A stretch of 64,000 bases of DNA, from positions 6,586,626 through 6,650,625 of the forward strand of contig NZ_JAUSZJ010000002.1 of assembly GCF_030817475.1 (NCBI RefSeq), in the 5' to 3' direction. How positions within the stretch are numbered: the stretch's first letter is position 1; every line of letters starts with the position of its first letter. The DNA comes from Streptomyces sp. V2I9 (GTDB taxonomy: Bacteria > Actinomycetota > Actinomycetes > Streptomycetales > Streptomycetaceae). A model generated the notes under the pieces. That model was not told the DNA's origin. It made no database searches and saw nothing but the letters and a program-made list of their open reading frames with translations. Position numbers and translations under genes: made by a program. Shown one piece after another: positions 11,440-19,379 of this stretch.

Positions 11440-12270
11440 ATGACCGTGCTGCCCGTCGCCCCGAGCCCGGCTCCCTCCAGCGTCCCCGCCCCTGCCTCCG
11501 CCCAGGCCCCCGCTCCCGACCGCTCCCTCGCCCCCGAACCCTCCTACCGGGTCGCCCTCGCCACCGGCCAGGAGGACGTACGCGCGGCCCAGCGCCTGCG
11601 CCACCTCGTCTTCGCCGGAGAGCTCGGCGCCCGGCTGGAGGGCCCCGAACCCGGCCTGGACAGCGACGCGTTCGACGCCTACTGCGACCACCTCCTGGTC
11701 CGGGAGACCGCCACCGGGGAGGTCGTGGCCACCTACCGGCTGCTGCCTCCGGACCGGGCCCGGATCGCCGGCCGCCTCTACGCGGAGGGTGAGTTCGACC
11801 TGACCCGGCTGGCCCCGATCCGCGACGACCTCGTCGAGGTCGGCCGCTCCTGCGTCCACCCCGCACACCGGGACGGCGCGGTCATCGCCCTGATCTGGGC
11901 CGGACTCGCCCGCTACATGGAGCGCACCGGCCACACCTGGCTCGCGGGCTGCTGCTCCCTGCCGCTGGCCGACGGCGGCGCGTCGGCCGCCCGCGCCTGG
12001 AACACCGTACGCGCGTCCCACCTCGCGCCCCCGGAGCACTGGGTCACCCCGCACCGCCTGTGGGACTCCTCCGCGCACGGTACGGAGACCGGCTCCCGGA
12101 CCGCCCTCCCGCCCTTGCTGCGCGGCTACCTGCGGCTCGGCGCCCAGGTCTGCGGAGCCCCCGCGTACGACCCCGACTTCAACGTCGCCGACCTCTACGT
12201 GCTGCTCTCGATGCGCCGCACCGACCCGCGCTACCTGCGCCACTTCCTCTCGCTGGCCCCGCTGCGATGA
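11440..12270 (+). CDS. olsB: OlsB-like N-acyltransferase (GNAT fold), ornithine lipid synthesis
   Basis: A 276-residue protein. After a Pro/Ala-rich N-terminal 40 residues comes an acyl-homoserine-lactone-synthase/OlsB-type GNAT domain: RVALATGQEDVRAAQRLRHLVF, DAYCDHLLVRE, VVATYRLLPPD, EVGRSCVHPAHRDGAVIALIWAGLARYM. OlsB transfers a 3-hydroxyacyl group from ACP to the alpha-amino group of ornithine to make lyso-ornithine lipid. The next gene, overlapping by ATGA, is a PlsC-family O-acyltransferase, which is the second step. The pairing is the strongest support. The extended N-terminus is probably a disordered tail. Confidence 0.82.
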   Translation: MTVLPVAPSPAPSSVPAPASAQAPAPDRSLAPEPSYRVALATGQEDVRAAQRLRHLVFAGELGARLEGPEPGLDSDAFDAYCDHLLVRETATGEVVATYRLLPPDRARIAGRLYAEGEFDLTRLAPIRDDLVEVGRSCVHPAHRDGAVIALIWAGLARYMERTGHTWLAGCCSLPLADGGASAARAWNTVRASHLAPPEHWVTPHRLWDSSAHGTETGSRTALPPLLRGYLRLGAQVCGAPAYDPDFNVADLYVLLSMRRTDPRYLRHFLSLAPLR

Positions 12271-13310
12271 GCGTCTGGCTGCCCGTCGCCCCGTGCACCC
12301 CGGAACACTGCGCCCGCCATGACGGCGCCGTCCGCGCCCCGCTGCCCGCCGCCCTCCGTCTGCTGTCCGGATGCGGGCTCGTCCTACTCGGGGTGGCCTG
12401 CTTCCCCCTGGTCCGGCTGCTCGCGGCCGGTACGCGCGGCCGGCTCACCCGGCGCTGGGCGCGCGCCGTCCCCCGCGCGTTCGGCGTACGCGTCACGGTC
12501 CGGCACCACGCGCCGGGCCCGGTCACGGGCGGCGAACTCGTCGTCGCCAACCACATCTCCTGGCTCGACGTCCCGCTGGTCGCCTCCGTGCTGCCCGGCC
12601 GGATGGTCGCCAAGAGCGAGGTCCGGCGCTGGCCCCTGCTCGGCCCGCTCGCCGCGCTCGGCGGCACCCTGTTCATCGACCGTGACCGGCTGCGCGCCCT
12701 GCCCGGCGCCGTACGGGACATCGCCACCGCCCTGCGCTCCGGCTCGCGGGTCGTGGTCTTCCCCGAGGGGAGCACCTGGTGCGGCCGGGGCGGCGGCCCG
12801 TTCCGGCCCGCCGTGTTCCAGGCGGCGATCGACGCCGACGCCACGGTCCGGCCCGTCCGCATCGCCTACCGCACCGGGCCGGACGCCTCAGGACCGGCTG
12901 CCGGGGCCGTCGCGTTCGTCGGGGCCGATCCGCTCCCCGCCTCCCTCTGGCGGGTGGTGCGGGCGGCCGGACTCACCGCCCGCCTGGACGTCCTCGCGCC
13001 GATCTCCGCGAGCCGGGAGGCGGACCGGCGCGCCCTGGCCCACCGAGTGCGGGCGGCCGTCCCCGAACCCGGCGGCCCCTTCGGGGGAGGTCCGGCGGAT
13101 CGGGGCCCGACACCCCCCGGCCCCCTCAGACCGCCGTGGCCAGCGACAGGGCGAACCGGCCGGCCGCATCCGTCCACCACCGAGCCGCCCGCATACCGGC
13201 TGCTTCCAGCTCCGCGCGGACGTCCTCCTGCCGGAACTTCGCCGACACCTCCGTACGCAGTTCCTCACCGGCCTCGAACGGCACCACGAGGTCCAGCTCC
13301 CGGATCTTGA
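12267..13310 (+). CDS. olsA: OlsA-like 1-acylglycerol-phosphate-type acyltransferase
   Basis: A PlsC-family acyltransferase of 347 codons. A hydrophobic N-terminal helix (LSGCGLVLLGVACFPLV) is followed by the HX4D motif in NHISWLD, the FIDRDR block and the substrate motif FPEGSTW. It should O-acylate lyso-ornithine lipid made by the preceding gene, with which it shares an ATGA overlap. The catalytic domain ends near VRAAVPEPGG. The frame then runs on through about 70 Pro/Arg-rich codons that overlap the 3' end of the convergent egtD by 185 bases. Such a tail is odd and may reflect loss of an earlier stop. Plain phospholipid acylation is an alternative role. Confidence 0.83.
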   Translation: MSVWLPVAPCTPEHCARHDGAVRAPLPAALRLLSGCGLVLLGVACFPLVRLLAAGTRGRLTRRWARAVPRAFGVRVTVRHHAPGPVTGGELVVANHISWLDVPLVASVLPGRMVAKSEVRRWPLLGPLAALGGTLFIDRDRLRALPGAVRDIATALRSGSRVVVFPEGSTWCGRGGGPFRPAVFQAAIDADATVRPVRIAYRTGPDASGPAAGAVAFVGADPLPASLWRVVRAAGLTARLDVLAPISASREADRRALAHRVRAAVPEPGGPFGGGPADRGPTPPGPLRPPWPATGRTGRPHPSTTEPPAYRLLPAPRGRPPAGTSPTPPYAVPHRPRTAPRGPAPGS

Positions 13311-14088
13311 CGTTCAGCGCGCGCCGGGCCCGCAGCCGCATCTCGATCCACCGGTCCTCCGGATTCCACACCGCGCGGTGATCGAAGTCGGCGAGCGGGA
13401 AATCAGCCCCCAACTCGCGGTTGACGACGGTCAGCACGTTCTTGTTGAACGCCGCCGTCACCCCGGCCGCGTCGTCGTACGCGGCCACCAGCGTCTCCTC
13501 GTCCTTCACCAGGTCCGTACCGAGGAGCAGCGCGTCGCCGGGGGAGAGCAGGGCGCGCACCGACCGCAGGAACGCCGCCCGCTCCTCCGGCAGCAGATTG
13601 CCGATCGTGCCGCCCAGGAAGACCACCAGCCGGGGCCCCGGCGTGCCCGGCAGGGCCAGGCCGCCCGTGAAGTCGGCGATCAACGCGTGGACCGACAGCT
13701 CGGGACGCTCGGCGAGCAGCGACTCCGCCGCCCCCGTCAGCGCGCTCTCGCTCACGTCCACCGGTACGTAGCTGTGCAGTTCGGGGAGCGCGTCCAGCAG
13801 ATGACGGGTCTTCTCCGAGGACCCCGAGCCCAGCTCGATCACGGTCCGGGCCCCCGAAGCCGCGGCGATCTCCCCGGCGCGGGTCTCCAGGATCTCCCGC
13901 TCCGCGCGGGTCGGGTAGTACTCCGGCAACCGGGTGATCTCCTCGAACAGCTCGCTGCCGCGGGCGTCGTAGAACCACTTCGGCGGCAGTGACTTGGGGT
14001 GCCGGGTCAGGCCGGTGAGGACGTCGGCGCGCAGCGCCGCGCCCGTCGCGTCCTCCGGCAGGGTGCGGGTCAGCAGGAAAGGACTCAC
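13126..14088 (-). CDS. egtD: L-histidine N-alpha-methyltransferase EgtD (ergothioneine)
   Basis: A 320-residue SAM methyltransferase that trimethylates histidine to hercynine, the first committed step of ergothioneine synthesis. Family marks are LPPKWFYDARGSELFEEITRLPEYYPTR, the SAM loop ELGSGSSEKTRHLLDAL, VPVDVSESAL, FLGGTIGN and LLLGTDLVKDEETLVAAYDD. The GTG start overlaps the egtC stop by four bases (GTGA), so it is the last gene of the coupled egtABCD operon. Its 3' end is overlapped antisense by the olsA-like frame. Confidence 0.95.
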   Translation of the reverse strand: MSPFLLTRTLPEDATGAALRADVLTGLTRHPKSLPPKWFYDARGSELFEEITRLPEYYPTRAEREILETRAGEIAAASGARTVIELGSGSSEKTRHLLDALPELHSYVPVDVSESALTGAAESLLAERPELSVHALIADFTGGLALPGTPGPRLVVFLGGTIGNLLPEERAAFLRSVRALLSPGDALLLGTDLVKDEETLVAAYDDAAGVTAAFNKNVLTVVNRELGADFPLADFDHRAVWNPEDRWIEMRLRARRALNVKIRELDLVVPFEAGEELRTEVSAKFRQEDVRAELEAAGMRAARWWTDAAGRFALSLATAV

Positions 14089-14840
14089 GCGGTGGGCTCC
14101 TTGAGCGGGGTGAGCAGGACGTCCGTGCGGGTCGCGACCAGCAGGGTGCGGTCGGGGACCTCGCGCCAGAGCGGGTCGTCGTCGTACGGCTCCGAGGCCA
14201 CCGCGGTGCGGCGGCCCGGCGTCGTGCGGTACCAGAGGGTGTCGCCCCAGGCGGTCGCCGTGATCGTGGCGCCGTCGGTGACGAGGAGGTTGAGCCGGGA
14301 GCCGGGCGCAGCGGCCGCGACCTCGCGGACGGTCTCCGCGACGGCGTCCGGTACGTCGTCCCCGGCGTCGGTCCGGTGGCGGATCAGCGCCCATATCAGC
14401 GCCGAGTCGTTGCGGGCCGCCAGGGACAGGAGCCTCTCGGCGGGCAGGGCGGCAGCCGGACCGGCGAGCGATCCTGGCCAGCCCCTCACCGCCCCGTTGT
14501 GACTGAACAGCAGCCGCCCGGCGGCGTACGGCGCGGCCGCGGCCTCCCCGTCCGCGCCCGCCTCGGTGGCGTCCCGTACGGCGGCGAGCAGCGCGTGGCT
14601 GCGGACCACGCGGGCGAGATCGGTGAACGTCTCGTCGCCCCAGATGGGGCCCTGGCGGCGGTAGCGCCCCGGCACCGGGTCGCCGTCCGCGTACCAGCCC
14701 ACGCCGAAACCGTCCGCGTTGACCGTGCCGTGGCGTTGCAGGCGCGGCTCCCAGGACTGCCGCACCAACGCGTGCTCGGGCAGCGAAAGAACCTCGCCGA
14801 GCGTGACCGGCTCGCCCACATAGGCGATGTGACGGCACAT
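14085..14840 (-). CDS. egtC: Gamma-glutamyl-hercynylcysteine sulfoxide hydrolase EgtC
   Basis: A 251-residue class II (Ntn) glutamine-amidotransferase-like hydrolase. After Met removal the catalytic Cys2 is N-terminal (MCRHIAYVGEPVTLGEVL). NADGFGVGWYADGDPVPGRYR and LFSHNGAVRGWP are the standard glutaminase-fold motifs. It removes the gamma-glutamyl group from the EgtB product. Its ATG overlaps the egtB stop by one base and its stop overlaps the egtD start, so translation is coupled throughout. Confidence 0.95.
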   Translation of the reverse strand: MCRHIAYVGEPVTLGEVLSLPEHALVRQSWEPRLQRHGTVNADGFGVGWYADGDPVPGRYRRQGPIWGDETFTDLARVVRSHALLAAVRDATEAGADGEAAAAPYAAGRLLFSHNGAVRGWPGSLAGPAAALPAERLLSLAARNDSALIWALIRHRTDAGDDVPDAVAETVREVAAAAPGSRLNLLVTDGATITATAWGDTLWYRTTPGRRTAVASEPYDDDPLWREVPDRTLLVATRTDVLLTPLKEPTA

Positions 14841-16261
14841 CAGGCAACCCGCGCGGTGCGGAAGCCGGAGAAGATCTGGCGGCGTACGGGAAGGTCCCAG
14901 TTGCGGAAGGTGCCCCGGCACGCGACCCGGTCCACGGCGAAGGAGCCACCGCGCAGCACCTTGTGTCCGGGCCCGAAGAACACTTCCGAGTACTCGCGGT
15001 AGGGGAACGCCACGAACCCCGGATAGGGGAGGAAGTCGCTGGAGGTCCACTCCCACACGTCACCGATCAACTGCCCCGCCCCCGAGGGCGAGCGGCCCTG
15101 CGGGTACGCCCCCGACCGTGCCGGACGCAGATGGCGCTGTCCCAGATTCGCGTGCTCCGGCGTCGGGTCCTCGTCGCCCCACGGATAGCGCCGGGACCGG
15201 CCGGAGACCGGATCGTGCCGGGCGGCCTTCTCCCACTCGCTCTCCGTGGGCAGCCGCCGCCCCGCCCAGCGGGCGTACGCGTCGGCCTCGTACCAGCTGA
15301 CGTGCAGCACGGGCTCGTCGTCCGGCACCGGCTCCGTCACCCCGAACCGTCGGCGCAGCCACCGACCCGCCTCGCGCCGCCAGAACAGCGGTGCTTCCAG
15401 GTCGTGTTCGCGGACCATGGCCCAGCCCTCGGCGGCCCACCAGCGCTCGTCCCGGTATCCGCCGTCCTCGATGAAGCGGAGGTACGCGCCACAGGTGACC
15501 GGCGAGGTGTCCAGATGGAAGGCCGCCACCTCACGCACGTGCGCGGGGCGTTCGTTGTCCAGGGCCCACGGTTCGGCGGAGGTCCCCATGGTGAACGGGC
15601 CGCCGGGGATCAGGACTTCGTCGGGCAGCTGTTCGGCGCCGACGGGATCCGGCGGCGGGGGAGCGGTCAGCGCGACCGGCCCCGAACGCAGCTGATGAGT
15701 GATCAGCATGGTTTCGTCGTGCTGCTGTTCGTGCTGGGCGATCATCCCGAAGGCGAACCCGGCCCGTTCCAGCGGGCGGCCCCCCTCGTGGAGCGGCGCC
15801 GCCTCCAGCAGGTCCAGCGCCCGGCCCCGTACGTCCGAGGCGTACGTCCGGGCCTCGGCGGGGGCCAGCAGCGGCAGGGAGGGGCGCGAGGCGCGCGCGT
15901 GCTCGAAAGCGTTGTACAGGCCGTCGATCTCCGGGCGCAGCGCCTCTCGGCCGCCCACCGCGCGCAGCAGCCACTGCTCCTCCTGGTTGCCGATGTGCGC
16001 CAGGTCCCAGACCAGTGGGGACATCAACGGGGAGTGCTGGGCGGTCAGTTCACTGTCGTCAACGCTGTCGGTGAGCAGGGCGGTGCGCTCCCGCGCCGTC
16101 ACCAGCGCGTCGAGGGCGCGCCGTCTCAGGGCTTCCGGATCGATGCCCGGCGCGACGGCGAAACCCGCGGATGCGGCGGCGCGGGCCGGGTCGTAACCGT
16201 CGGAACGCTCACGGCGTCCGGTGGCCGTACGGCTCTCGGAGTCCTCGCGGTGCTCGGTCAT
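14840..16261 (-). CDS. egtB: Iron(II)-dependent sulfoxide synthase EgtB
   Basis: A 473-residue fusion of an N-terminal DinB-like iron-binding half (WDLAHIGNQEEQWLL; FGMIAQHEQQHDETML, giving the His ligands) and a C-terminal formylglycine-generating-enzyme-like half (IPGGPFTMGTS, LPTESEWEKAARHD, GDVWEWTSSDFLPYPGF, KVLRGGSFAV, CRGTFRNWDLP). It joins hercynine and gamma-glutamylcysteine with oxygen to form the sulfoxide. It overlaps egtA by four bases and egtC by one. The gamma-glutamylcysteine-using pathway is confirmed by the presence of egtA and egtC beside it. Confidence 0.95.
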   Translation of the reverse strand: MTEHREDSESRTATGRRERSDGYDPARAAASAGFAVAPGIDPEALRRRALDALVTARERTALLTDSVDDSELTAQHSPLMSPLVWDLAHIGNQEEQWLLRAVGGREALRPEIDGLYNAFEHARASRPSLPLLAPAEARTYASDVRGRALDLLEAAPLHEGGRPLERAGFAFGMIAQHEQQHDETMLITHQLRSGPVALTAPPPPDPVGAEQLPDEVLIPGGPFTMGTSAEPWALDNERPAHVREVAAFHLDTSPVTCGAYLRFIEDGGYRDERWWAAEGWAMVREHDLEAPLFWRREAGRWLRRRFGVTEPVPDDEPVLHVSWYEADAYARWAGRRLPTESEWEKAARHDPVSGRSRRYPWGDEDPTPEHANLGQRHLRPARSGAYPQGRSPSGAGQLIGDVWEWTSSDFLPYPGFVAFPYREYSEVFFGPGHKVLRGGSFAVDRVACRGTFRNWDLPVRRQIFSGFRTARVA

Positions 16262-17610
16262 GCGGAGGCCGCCTTTCCGGGGTGCGGCGGGACCTGTGCG
16301 TTCAGCAGGGCCGGCTCGGTCAGCAGGGCCGGGTCGGTGAGGGCGCCGGGCTCGGGCAGATCGTCGGCCGGACATCGGCCCCGCGCGACATAGCGGTCGG
16401 TGAAGGCGGCCACCGTGCCGAGCACGGCGTCGCTCGCGCCCATCCGCTCCAGCGCCGGCAGCGCCGCCCCGAAGCAGGCGGTGGCCGCAGCCCGCAACTC
16501 CGGGTCGGCGAGGCCCTCGCGGGCGGCCGTCGTCCAGAGCGGATTGCGCGGGGCGGCAGCCGAGCCCGCCGTCTCCGCCAGCGGTTTCACGGTGCGGTAC
16601 ACGGCCTCGGCGGCCTCCGGGTCGTCGAACAGAGCGGTGGCGACCGCGAGCGGCACCAGCCACCCGTCGGGCCCGCGCTGGGCGTCGATCATGCGCAGTT
16701 CGAGATGGCCACGCGGCCGGACCGGAGGGAACAGCGTGGTGAGGTGGTAGTCGAGATCGGCCCGCGTCGGAGGCCGGGGCGCCCCGGTGCGGATCCACCG
16801 GCGGAAGGTGAGCCCTTCGGGGACGTCCCACGGGCCGTCGTCGCGCCGGACGCAGAGCACGGTCGTGTCCAGGACATGCGCGGCCCACTCCTCGCGGGGC
16901 GTGCGGCCGGGGCGGGGCGCGAGGGTACGGCCCGGATCGAGATCGGCCCAGAGCGACTGCCGGGTGGAACGCCAGCCGGTGCGGCGGCCCCGTTGGTACG
17001 GCGAGTTCGCGAACGCCGCCACCAGCACCGCGCCCAGGAGGTGCACGAGCTGCCAGCGTCGCCCGTGACCCAGCGGCCCCGGCTCCTCCTCGCCCGCGTC
17101 CAGACAGACCTGGACCGAAGCGGAGGTGCACATCATCGCCCGGCCGGCCGGTCCCACGCGGTCCAGCGCGGCCTCCATCGCGTCGTAGCGGCGCTCCCGC
17201 AGCAGCCGGCGCGGTGGCCGCCACGGGTCCACGCCGAGGCCGACCGGTGCGAGCCCGGCCGCGCCGAGCGTGGCCCGGACCGCCGCCAGATCGGCCGCGG
17301 TGGTCCCGACGCATTCCATGAGCGAGCCGGCCGGCTGCGAACTGAGCTCCAGCTGCCCGCCCGGCTCGAACGTCAGCGCCGCGCTCAGCGGCAGCGCCCG
17401 TACCGCCGCGACGGCGCTGTCCAGCCGCTCCCGCCCGACCGGCAGCTCAGGACGCTCCCGGTCGTGGATGAGCCATTCGAGTTCCACCCCGACCGTCCGA
17501 GGGGGACCCGTCTTGAAACATATGCCGCGCAGTAAATCCTCGGCCCCGCTCTCGTCGAGGGGGGCGGCGTCCGGGCGCGAGCCGGTCGCGCCGGGATGGT
17601 CCACGGCCAT
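16258..17610 (-). CDS. egtA: Glutamate-cysteine ligase EgtA
   Basis: A 450-residue ATP-dependent ligase making gamma-glutamylcysteine for EgtB. Family marks are GVELEWLIHD, FEPGGQLELSSQPAGSL, MMCTSASVQVCLDAG, FANSPYQRGRRTGWRSTRQSLWADLDP and HLELRMIDAQ. The frame is open 44 codons further upstream, but the ATG giving MAVDHPGATG is preceded by a clean GGAGG site, so I start there. It is the first gene of the operon. Actinomycetes also use the product for other thiols, but its gene coupling makes ergothioneine the primary role here. Confidence 0.93.
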   Translation of the reverse strand: MAVDHPGATGSRPDAAPLDESGAEDLLRGICFKTGPPRTVGVELEWLIHDRERPELPVGRERLDSAVAAVRALPLSAALTFEPGGQLELSSQPAGSLMECVGTTAADLAAVRATLGAAGLAPVGLGVDPWRPPRRLLRERRYDAMEAALDRVGPAGRAMMCTSASVQVCLDAGEEEPGPLGHGRRWQLVHLLGAVLVAAFANSPYQRGRRTGWRSTRQSLWADLDPGRTLAPRPGRTPREEWAAHVLDTTVLCVRRDDGPWDVPEGLTFRRWIRTGAPRPPTRADLDYHLTTLFPPVRPRGHLELRMIDAQRGPDGWLVPLAVATALFDDPEAAEAVYRTVKPLAETAGSAAAPRNPLWTTAAREGLADPELRAAATACFGAALPALERMGASDAVLGTVAAFTDRYVARGRCPADDLPEPGALTDPALLTEPALLNAQVPPHPGKAASA

Positions 17611-17756
17611 CAGGGCCTCCTTCGCAGCTGCTTGCCTACCAGCGAAACCCGTACCCGGAGATCGCACAAGGGTGCCCCCGAGCCACGAGAATGCGGTTGC
17701 GCCGAGGCCGGGTACCCCCGGAGCATGCCCCGTATGCAGCACACGGGGGAGCGCAC

Positions 17757-18578
17757 GTGAGCGCGCGACTGCGGGGCATCGCGCGCGGGACGGAAGCGGT
17801 CGTCGCGGCCGGACGGTATCGCAACGCGGCAGGTCAGGACGTGTCGATCGAGCGCGCCGTGGCCGCCGCCCTGTCCGGAACCAGGCTCTACGGCCCGGCC
17901 CCGGTGCCGGTCGCCGCCGTGGACACCGACCGCGTCCCGCGCTTCGAGGTCACCGGTGAGAGCAGCCTGGCCGCCGCCCGCCGGATGGCCGGTGAGGCCC
18001 CCGGCCGGATCGCCGTCCTCACCTTCGCCTCGGCCCGCAACCCCGGCGGCCGCTACCTCAACGGCGCGCAGGCCCAGGAAGAAGCCCTGTGCCGGGGCTC
18101 GGCCCTCCACGCGACCCTGCTGCGCGCCCCCGGGTTCTACGCGCACCACCGTGCCGAACGCAGCGCCTTCTACACCGACCGGGTGATCCACTCGCCGGCG
18201 GTGCCGGTCTTCCGCGACGACCGGGGCGACTTCCTGGACTCCCCGTACACCGTCGGGTTCCTCACCTCGCCCGCGCCCAACGCCGGGGTGATCCAGCGGC
18301 AGACACCCGAGGAGGCCCACCGCGTCCCGGCGGTCCTGGCCACCCGCGCCGAACGGGTGCTGGAGGTCGCGGCCGTACGCGGCTACCGCAGGCTCGTCCT
18401 GGGGGCCTGGGGCTGCGGAGTCTTCCGGAACGACCCGGCGCGGGTGGCGGAGGCCTTCCACGGGCTCCTCGGGGAGGGCGGCCGGTTCGGCGGCCACTTC
18501 GAGCAGATCGTCTTCGGCATCCTGGACCGCGACCCCGACTCGCCCGTCCGGGCCGCCTTCACCCGGCTCTTCGCCTGA
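17757..18578 (+). CDS. Bacterial-type poly(ADP-ribose) glycohydrolase (TIGR02452/DUF2263)
   Basis: A 273-residue macro-domain protein. The catalytic loop reads NPGGRYLNGAQAQEEALCRGSAL, matching the PARG signature (glycines followed after about eight residues by Gln-Glu-Glu, here 107-109). Other family motifs are VLTFASARNPGG, DRVIHSPAVPVFRDD and the final LGAWGCGVFRNDP. The family removes ADP-ribose polymers or ADP-ribose. The GTG start has a GGGGGAG ribosome site. It is divergent from egtA and convergent with a PemK/MazF-like gene, the two separated by the hexanucleotide repeat. Its physiological substrate in this organism is not known. Confidence 0.88.
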   Translation: MSARLRGIARGTEAVVAAGRYRNAAGQDVSIERAVAAALSGTRLYGPAPVPVAAVDTDRVPRFEVTGESSLAAARRMAGEAPGRIAVLTFASARNPGGRYLNGAQAQEEALCRGSALHATLLRAPGFYAHHRAERSAFYTDRVIHSPAVPVFRDDRGDFLDSPYTVGFLTSPAPNAGVIQRQTPEEAHRVPAVLATRAERVLEVAAVRGYRRLVLGAWGCGVFRNDPARVAEAFHGLLGEGGRFGGHFEQIVFGILDRDPDSPVRAAFTRLFA

Positions 18579-18630
18579 ATCGGAGAAGGGCGCCGGAATC
18601 GCGTGCCCGCGCCCGCGCCAGGCCGTTCCT

Positions 18631-18748
18631 GCCGTAGCCGTAGCCGTAGCCGTAGCCGTAGCCGTAGCCGTAGCCGTAGCCGTAGCCGTAGCCGTAGCCG
18701 TAGCCGTAGCCGTAGCCGTAGCCGTAGCCGTAGCCGTAGCCGTAGCCG
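18631..18748. repeat. Perfect hexanucleotide tandem repeat (GCCGTA)n, about 19.7 copies
   Basis: 118 bases of uninterrupted GCCGTA repeats (TACGGC on the other strand) lie between the stops of two convergent genes, 52 bases after the PARG stop and 18 bases before the MazF-like stop. In one minus frame it would encode alternating Gly-Tyr, in plus frames Ser-Arg or Val-Ala-type dipeptides, but no such frame is a credible gene. It is a microsatellite likely to vary in copy number. Confidence 0.95.
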
Positions 18749-18766
18749 GGATCGGCCGGCTCGTGC

Positions 18767-19234
18767 TCAGCTCCAGCCGTACCGTTCGCGCAGCCGTCCG
18801 GAGACCCGCTCGAAACGCTCCCGGTCCAGTGCGCACGCCTCCCGGCGCATCCCGGCCTCGTGGACCCGCAGGATCCGGTCCAGGTCGACCCAGGACGGCC
18901 GCCCCGAGCTGTCCCAGGGACCGGCGCCCAGCGCCACCCACTCGTGGTCCTCGTCGTGCTGCCTGCTGGAGAGCTGGACGGCGAGCAGTGTGCCCGTCTC
19001 CTCGCGGGCCACGACGAGCACCGGCCGGTCCTTCCCGCGCCCGTCGTTCTCCTCGTAGGGCACCCAGGTCCAGACGATCTCACCGGGGTCGGGATCGCCG
19101 TCGCGATCGGGGGCGTAGGACGTGCGCACGGAACCCACGTCGTCGGGATCGGCCTGCGCCGTGGCGGTCGGGCCGCTGCTTCCGGGCACGTCAAAGGGGT
19201 TGTCGGATCGGTAGGCGCTGTCGTGGAACGTCAT
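18767..19234 (-). CDS. PemK/MazF-like domain protein
   Basis: A 155-residue protein starting MTFHDSAYRSDNPFD. The first 50 residues look disordered. From GEIVWTWVPYEENDGRGKDRPVLVVARE onward it has the PemK/MazF beta-barrel layout, with LLAVQLSSRQHD and a helical C-terminus ending RLRERYGW. MazF proteins are RNA-cutting toxins, but no antitoxin gene precedes it, and streptomycetes keep such solitary members without proof of toxicity. The open frame extends 94 codons upstream; the ATG was chosen because the homologous part begins after it. The hexanucleotide repeat starts 18 bases past its stop. Confidence 0.72.
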   Translation of the reverse strand: MTFHDSAYRSDNPFDVPGSSGPTATAQADPDDVGSVRTSYAPDRDGDPDPGEIVWTWVPYEENDGRGKDRPVLVVAREETGTLLAVQLSSRQHDEDHEWVALGAGPWDSSGRPSWVDLDRILRVHEAGMRREACALDRERFERVSGRLRERYGWS

Positions 19235-19379
19235 CGCAACACCGTAGAACCCCGGCCGTCCGACTCCGGGAGGGGGGCGTCGGACCGGGCCGGCGGGGCG
19301 GCGTTCCGGCCACCGTGACCGGAGCTGCCGCACCCGGGCCGAAACCCGCTCCCACGGGTCTGGAAGACTGCCCCGAGCC

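Noticed and set aside
18631..18748. Possible CRISPR array
   Set aside because: Repeats are 6 bp with no spacers and no cas genes; it is a simple microsatellite.
18559..19194. Minus-strand frame with a long Gly-Tyr repeat tail
   Set aside because: It is the hexanucleotide repeat read out of frame with the MazF-like gene; upstream sequence is Arg/Pro-rich shadow without a family match.
18767..19234. Complete toxin-antitoxin module
   Set aside because: No antitoxin-like gene precedes the PemK/MazF-like protein; its upstream neighbour is a divergent LacI regulator.
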